A stretch of DNA of 64,000 nt from NCBI RefSeq assembly GCF_000230835.1, contig NZ_CM001240.1, positions 6,218,279 through 6,282,278 on the forward strand, given 5' to 3'. Shown here piece after piece: positions 60,573-64,000 of this stretch. Numbering within the stretch: the first letter of the stretch is position 1; each line of letters opens with the position of its first letter. A program made the position numbers and the translations under genes. A model generated the notes under the pieces. That model was not told the DNA's origin and did not search any database. It saw nothing but the letters and a program-made list of their open reading frames with translations. This DNA comes from Clostridium sp. DL-VIII. Its GTDB lineage: Bacteria; Bacillota; Clostridia; Clostridiales; Clostridiaceae.

Positions 60573-61122
60573 AATATATATTTCCTCCTTAAATACCTTT
60601 AAGGGACCTTTGGAGACCCTTATGTACATAATTTAACCATTTTTCATTAACCAAGATTAATTGTACATAAAATTGATCGAATTATCAATCATATTTAAGC
60701 AACTTCTGATATAATTCTGAAATAATTGTCTTAATTTTATGAAAAATCTTATATCTTGAATAACCTATTAATTCTTTTATTTATTTTTATACATATTATT
60801 CATAATTTTTACTATTTCATAAATTTATATACAAATATTTTTAAATATATTAACTACTTTTTAGATAACAATATTACTATATGTGAATATAATCACTCCT
60901 TATATTATAACCAATAATCGATAAATTTATATAAATTATTATTATTTTTGTCACTTTAATTTTTGTAATATTTTTCATTTGCCTATTTAATATAATCCAG
61001 CTCTTTAATTGCAATTAATTTATAATTTAGACACATGAAATGAAATAAAATAACAAGTCCAAAACTAGCATTATTGAAAATATCCTACTAGGTGGACTTG
61101 TTATTTTTTGATTACGTCTTGT
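60573..61122. other. Gap between dnaE and pfkA
   Basis: Very AT-rich. Holds the dnaE terminator (61048-61106) and the leader of pfkA. No gene or known riboswitch is seen. Confidence 0.55.
61048..61106 (-). terminator. Terminator after dnaE
   Basis: AAATAACAAGTCC (61048-61060) and GGACTTGTTATTT (61094-61106) pair exactly around a 33-base loop; the minus strand continues TATTTC. Confidence 0.65.
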
Positions 61123-64000
61123 TTATGAATCTAATACTTTAACATTCTCTTCTCCCAATGTTCCTCTAAGCAATGTTGTAACATCACTATTTAATGAAAC
61201 CCATCGATCCCTTGGCACCCTGAACTTTTGTTTTCCTTTATTCTCAAATATATAAATAGGTGTATCTCCCAAATAATCTGAAACTAATATTTCTTTGAGC
61301 TTTTTATTTAATTCTTTAGCTGCTATTGTGTCCTCAACCCTTAAATATATCTTCGAACTATTTATCTTTTCTAAAGGTTCTATGTTTTCACATATTAACT
61401 TAGGCTGCTCATCTTCCTTTAAGCTTAAACGTCCTTTTATTATCACTAAGCTATCAGTCACACATAAAGCCTTAACTTTTTCTAGTGTTTTAGGAAAAAC
61501 TATTACTTCTATGGTCCCTGTTAAATCTTCAAGAGTTAAAAAAGCCATTATTGAGTTATTTCTAGTTATTTTTTGATTAACACTTGCAAGAATTCCTCCA
61601 AGAATTACCCTATCATTATCCTGCAGAGTATCCTCTCTATTAAATATAGCAACCTCTGGCATATCAGCTTCTAATGTGTCATCAAGGGTTTCTTGTCCTA
61701 TGAATATCTTGGATATTTCATTTGTAGTCTGCATCTTTAAGCTTTGTGCATAATCATCCAAAGGATGTCCTGTAATATAAAGTCCAGTCATTTCCTTCTC
61801 CATTGCTAATAGGTTTCTTTTATCAAATTCTTTTATGTTAGGATAATTAACCTCTGGATTCTTTAATTCCTCGCTTGCAAACAAACTTATCTGTCCATCA
61901 ATATTTCTCTTCTTATCGCTTGATATATTGTCAATCAATTTTTCATGAACTGCCAGCATCTTTGATCTAAAAACATTAAAATCATCTAAAGCTCCCGCTT
62001 TTATCAAACATTCAACTGCACGTTTATTTATTGCTGATGTATCCATTTTATTTATAAAGTCTACAAGCGATTCAAATTTTCCCTTTTCCTCTCTTGCCCT
62101 TACTATACTGTCTACAACATTAGCTCCAACATTTTTTATAGCAGCCATACCAAACCTAATTTTATCTCCCTTAACTGTAAATCTTGAATAACTTTCATTT
62201 ATGTTAGGAGGTAATACTTGTATCCCTAAGTTCTCCGCCATACCAATGTAATATGCTACCTTTTCATCTCTTCCCATGATCGAATTCAGCGTAGCCGCAA
62301 TCATCTCTACTGGATAATACTTCATAAGATATGCTGTCTGATACCCTACAACTGCATAAGCTGCTGCATGAGACTTATTGAATGCATAAGATGCAAAATC
62401 CATCATTGAGTCAAAAATCTTATTTGCTGCTTCTTCAGAAATACCATTTCTTATACATCCTGGTACCACCACTTCACCATTCTCAACAATACCATGAATG
62501 AAATTCTTTCTTTCCTCTTCCATGACTTTATGTTTTTTCTTTGACATAGCTCTTCTAACCATATCGCTTCGTCCCATGGAATATCCAGCTAGATCTCTAA
62601 CTGCCTGCATTACTTGTTCTTGATATACTAAACATCCATAGGTTACCTTTAATATAGGTTCTAACTCTTTAGTTAGGTAAGTAGCCTTTTCCGGATTTTT
62701 CTTTCCCTCTATATATCTTGGTATTTCAGCCATTGGGCCTGGTCTGTATAAAGAGATTCCTGCAATTATATCCTCAAAGGAATCAGGCTTTAATTCTTTC
62801 ATAAATGAAGTCATTCCTGGTGATTCTAATTGGAATACACCTGCTGTATTACCTTCTCCAATCATCTTATAAATTTCTTCATCTTCGAAATCTATCTTAT
62901 CTAAATCTACATCTATTCCTCTATTTTCCTTAATCATTTTAACGGCATCATTCATAACTGTTAATGTTCTAAGTCCTAAGAAATCCATTTTAAGTAATCC
63001 AAGTTCTTCTAAAGTTGTCATGCCAAATTGGGTTACTATCATTTCATCGTTCTTTTGCAATGGCACATACTCAACTAATGGTTTAGATGCAATTACTACT
63101 CCTGCTGCATGGGTTGAAGAATGCCTTGGAAGACCTTCTAAATCCTTTGAAACATCTATTAAAGCCTTTACTCTATCATCGGTATCATACGCTAACTTTA
63201 GTTCTGGATTTAGATCTAAAGCCTTTTCTATAGTTATTCCAAGCATTGTAGGTATCATTTTAGCAATTCTATCAACTTCAGCATAGCTATAATTCATAGC
63301 CCTTCCTACGTCTCTTATACATAACCTTGCTGCCATTGTACCAAAAGTTATTATCTGTGAAACATTATTTACTCCATACTTTTTAACAACATAGTCAATA
63401 ACTTCTTCTCTTCTTTCATAACAGAAGTCACTATCGATATCAGGCATAGATACTCTTTCTGGATTTAAGAAACGCTCAAAGATCAAGCTATATTTAATTG
63501 GATCTATTTTAGTAATTCCAAGTGTATAAGCTACTATAGATCCTGCCGCCGACCCCCTACCAGGACCTGTTGGAATTCCACTTTCATATGAGAATCTAAT
63601 AAAATCCCAAACAATTAAAAAGTAATCAACATATCCCATCTGTTTGATTACATCAAGTTCATACTCTAGTCTTTCAACGTATTCCTTAGCTTCTTCAAAC
63701 TTTTCTGTAAGTTCAGTAATTTCATTATAATTTAAGTCTTGATTTCTTATGCCTTCAAATACATCATATCTTTCTATTAACCCCTTATAACAAGTATCCT
63801 TTAAATATTCATAAGGATCCTGCCCTTCTTCTAATGGGAACTTAGGCAGCTTAGATTCATGGAATTTATAGTCATACTCGCATTCCTCTGAAATTTTAAC
63901 AGTATTCTCTAATGCTTCCGGTATATACGAAAACATATCCCACATTTCTTCAGCTGATTTCAAATAAAACTGATCTGAAGGATATCTTCTTCTATGAGGA
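61123..64000 (-). CDS. dnaE: DNA polymerase III alpha subunit DnaE (C-terminal part; start beyond the window)
   Basis: Replicative polymerase subunit; about 958 residues are visible and the N-terminal PHP part lies past base 64000. The frame continues to the window edge (RRRYPSDQFYLKSAEEMWDM), so the TTG at 63963 is not the start. Seen: GIPTGPGRGSAAGSIVAYTL, catalytic MPDIDSDFCYERREEVIDYV, LKMDFLGLRTLTVMN, the helix-hairpin-helix region, and a C-terminal OB fold (VILGGILASVNQKITRNNSI). First gene of the dnaE-pfkA-pyk group, though separated by a terminator from pfkA. Confidence 0.95.
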   Translation of the reverse strand, partial: PHRRRYPSDQFYLKSAEEMWDMFSYIPEALENTVKISEECEYDYKFHESKLPKFPLEEGQDPYEYLKDTCYKGLIERYDVFEGIRNQDLNYNEITELTEKFEEAKEYVERLEYELDVIKQMGYVDYFLIVWDFIRFSYESGIPTGPGRGSAAGSIVAYTLGITKIDPIKYSLIFERFLNPERVSMPDIDSDFCYERREEVIDYVVKKYGVNNVSQIITFGTMAARLCIRDVGRAMNYSYAEVDRIAKMIPTMLGITIEKALDLNPELKLAYDTDDRVKALIDVSKDLEGLPRHSSTHAAGVVIASKPLVEYVPLQKNDEMIVTQFGMTTLEELGLLKMDFLGLRTLTVMNDAVKMIKENRGIDVDLDKIDFEDEEIYKMIGEGNTAGVFQLESPGMTSFMKELKPDSFEDIIAGISLYRPGPMAEIPRYIEGKKNPEKATYLTKELEPILKVTYGCLVYQEQVMQAVRDLAGYSMGRSDMVRRAMSKKKHKVMEEERKNFIHGIVENGEVVVPGCIRNGISEEAANKIFDSMMDFASYAFNKSHAAAYAVVGYQTAYLMKYYPVEMIAATLNSIMGRDEKVAYYIGMAENLGIQVLPPNINESYSRFTVKGDKIRFGMAAIKNVGANVVDSIVRAREEKGKFESLVDFINKMDTSAINKRAVECLIKAGALDDFNVFRSKMLAVHEKLIDNISSDKKRNIDGQISLFASEELKNPEVNYPNIKEFDKRNLLAMEKEMTGLYITGHPLDDYAQSLKMQTTNEISKIFIGQETLDDTLEADMPEVAIFNREDTLQDNDRVILGGILASVNQKITRNNSIMAFLTLEDLTGTIEVIVFPKTLEKVKALCVTDSLVIIKGRLSLKEDEQPKLICENIEPLEKINSSKIYLRVEDTIAAKELNKKLKEILVSDYLGDTPIYIFENKGKQKFRVPRDRWVSLNSDVTTLLRGTLGEENVKVLDS

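Noticed and set aside
1..64000. CRISPR arrays, tRNA or rRNA genes
   Set aside because: No regularly spaced repeats, cloverleaf-like sequences or rRNA text were seen on reading; a tRNAscan or Rfam run would settle it.

Overview
The window looks like chromosome of a low-GC Clostridium (sensu stricto). Evidence: very AT-rich codon use, strong AGGAGG ribosome sites, a Spo0E-like sporulation gene, and the conserved minus-strand run dnaE (partial, right edge) - pfkA - pyk - rlmD. I saw no rRNA or tRNA genes and no CRISPR array.

Regions. 1-9.6 kb: chromosomal genes (cystine ABC transporter, secreted GH62 arabinofuranosidase, YibE/F membrane protein, secreted phosphatase behind a Pho-box-like triple repeat, DMT exporter with a divergent XRE-cupin regulator, MerR regulator and SDR). 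9.6-16.5 kb: a decayed accessory stretch with a flavodoxin/HxlR pair, an ECF sigma gene with an in-frame TGA plus its DUF4179 anti-sigma, a higher-GC amidohydrolase, and fragments of tyrosine recombinases and an IS66 transposase. 16.7-18.7 kb: an S9 peptidase.

19.24-56.40 kb is one integrative and conjugative element (ICE) of the Tn916 family, about 37.2 kb. Its conjugation genes keep Tn916 order (orf23, 22, 21, oriT, 20, 19, ardA, 17, 16, 15, 14, 13, then orf7/orf8-like), but the tyrosine integrase is replaced by a large serine recombinase. The element sits in the 3' end of rlmD. A 9-bp core, ACATGTGGA, is present at both ends. The displaced native rlmD tail (HVETVTLLIKK, stop) lies in another frame inside the 3' end of the recombinase gene, and the element gives rlmD a substitute tail ([13 protein letters not shown]). 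Joining the two ends on paper extends the recombinase frame by 56 codons beyond the core, to a stop followed directly by a terminator. Integration therefore changes the C-termini of two proteins at once.

Cargo lies in two places. Between orf13 and the regulatory module (22.9-31.6 kb) is a redox and regulator cassette: two flavodoxin-family reductases, an aldo/keto reductase, an MmyB-type regulator with shared operator-like sites, an MFS exporter, and an AraC/SnoaL-like/SDR group. Between orf23 and attR (46.1-56.0 kb) is a probable defence island: an ABC-three-component operon (DUF3732-type ATPase, middle component, nuclease-like effector), a DUF2971 protein, and a 1679-residue protein joining a sacsin/Hsp90-like ATPase, an AlbA/Schlafen-type domain and a caspase-like protease. 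That last gene has a perfect 15-bp inverted repeat upstream. It is my best candidate for an undescribed system in this window.
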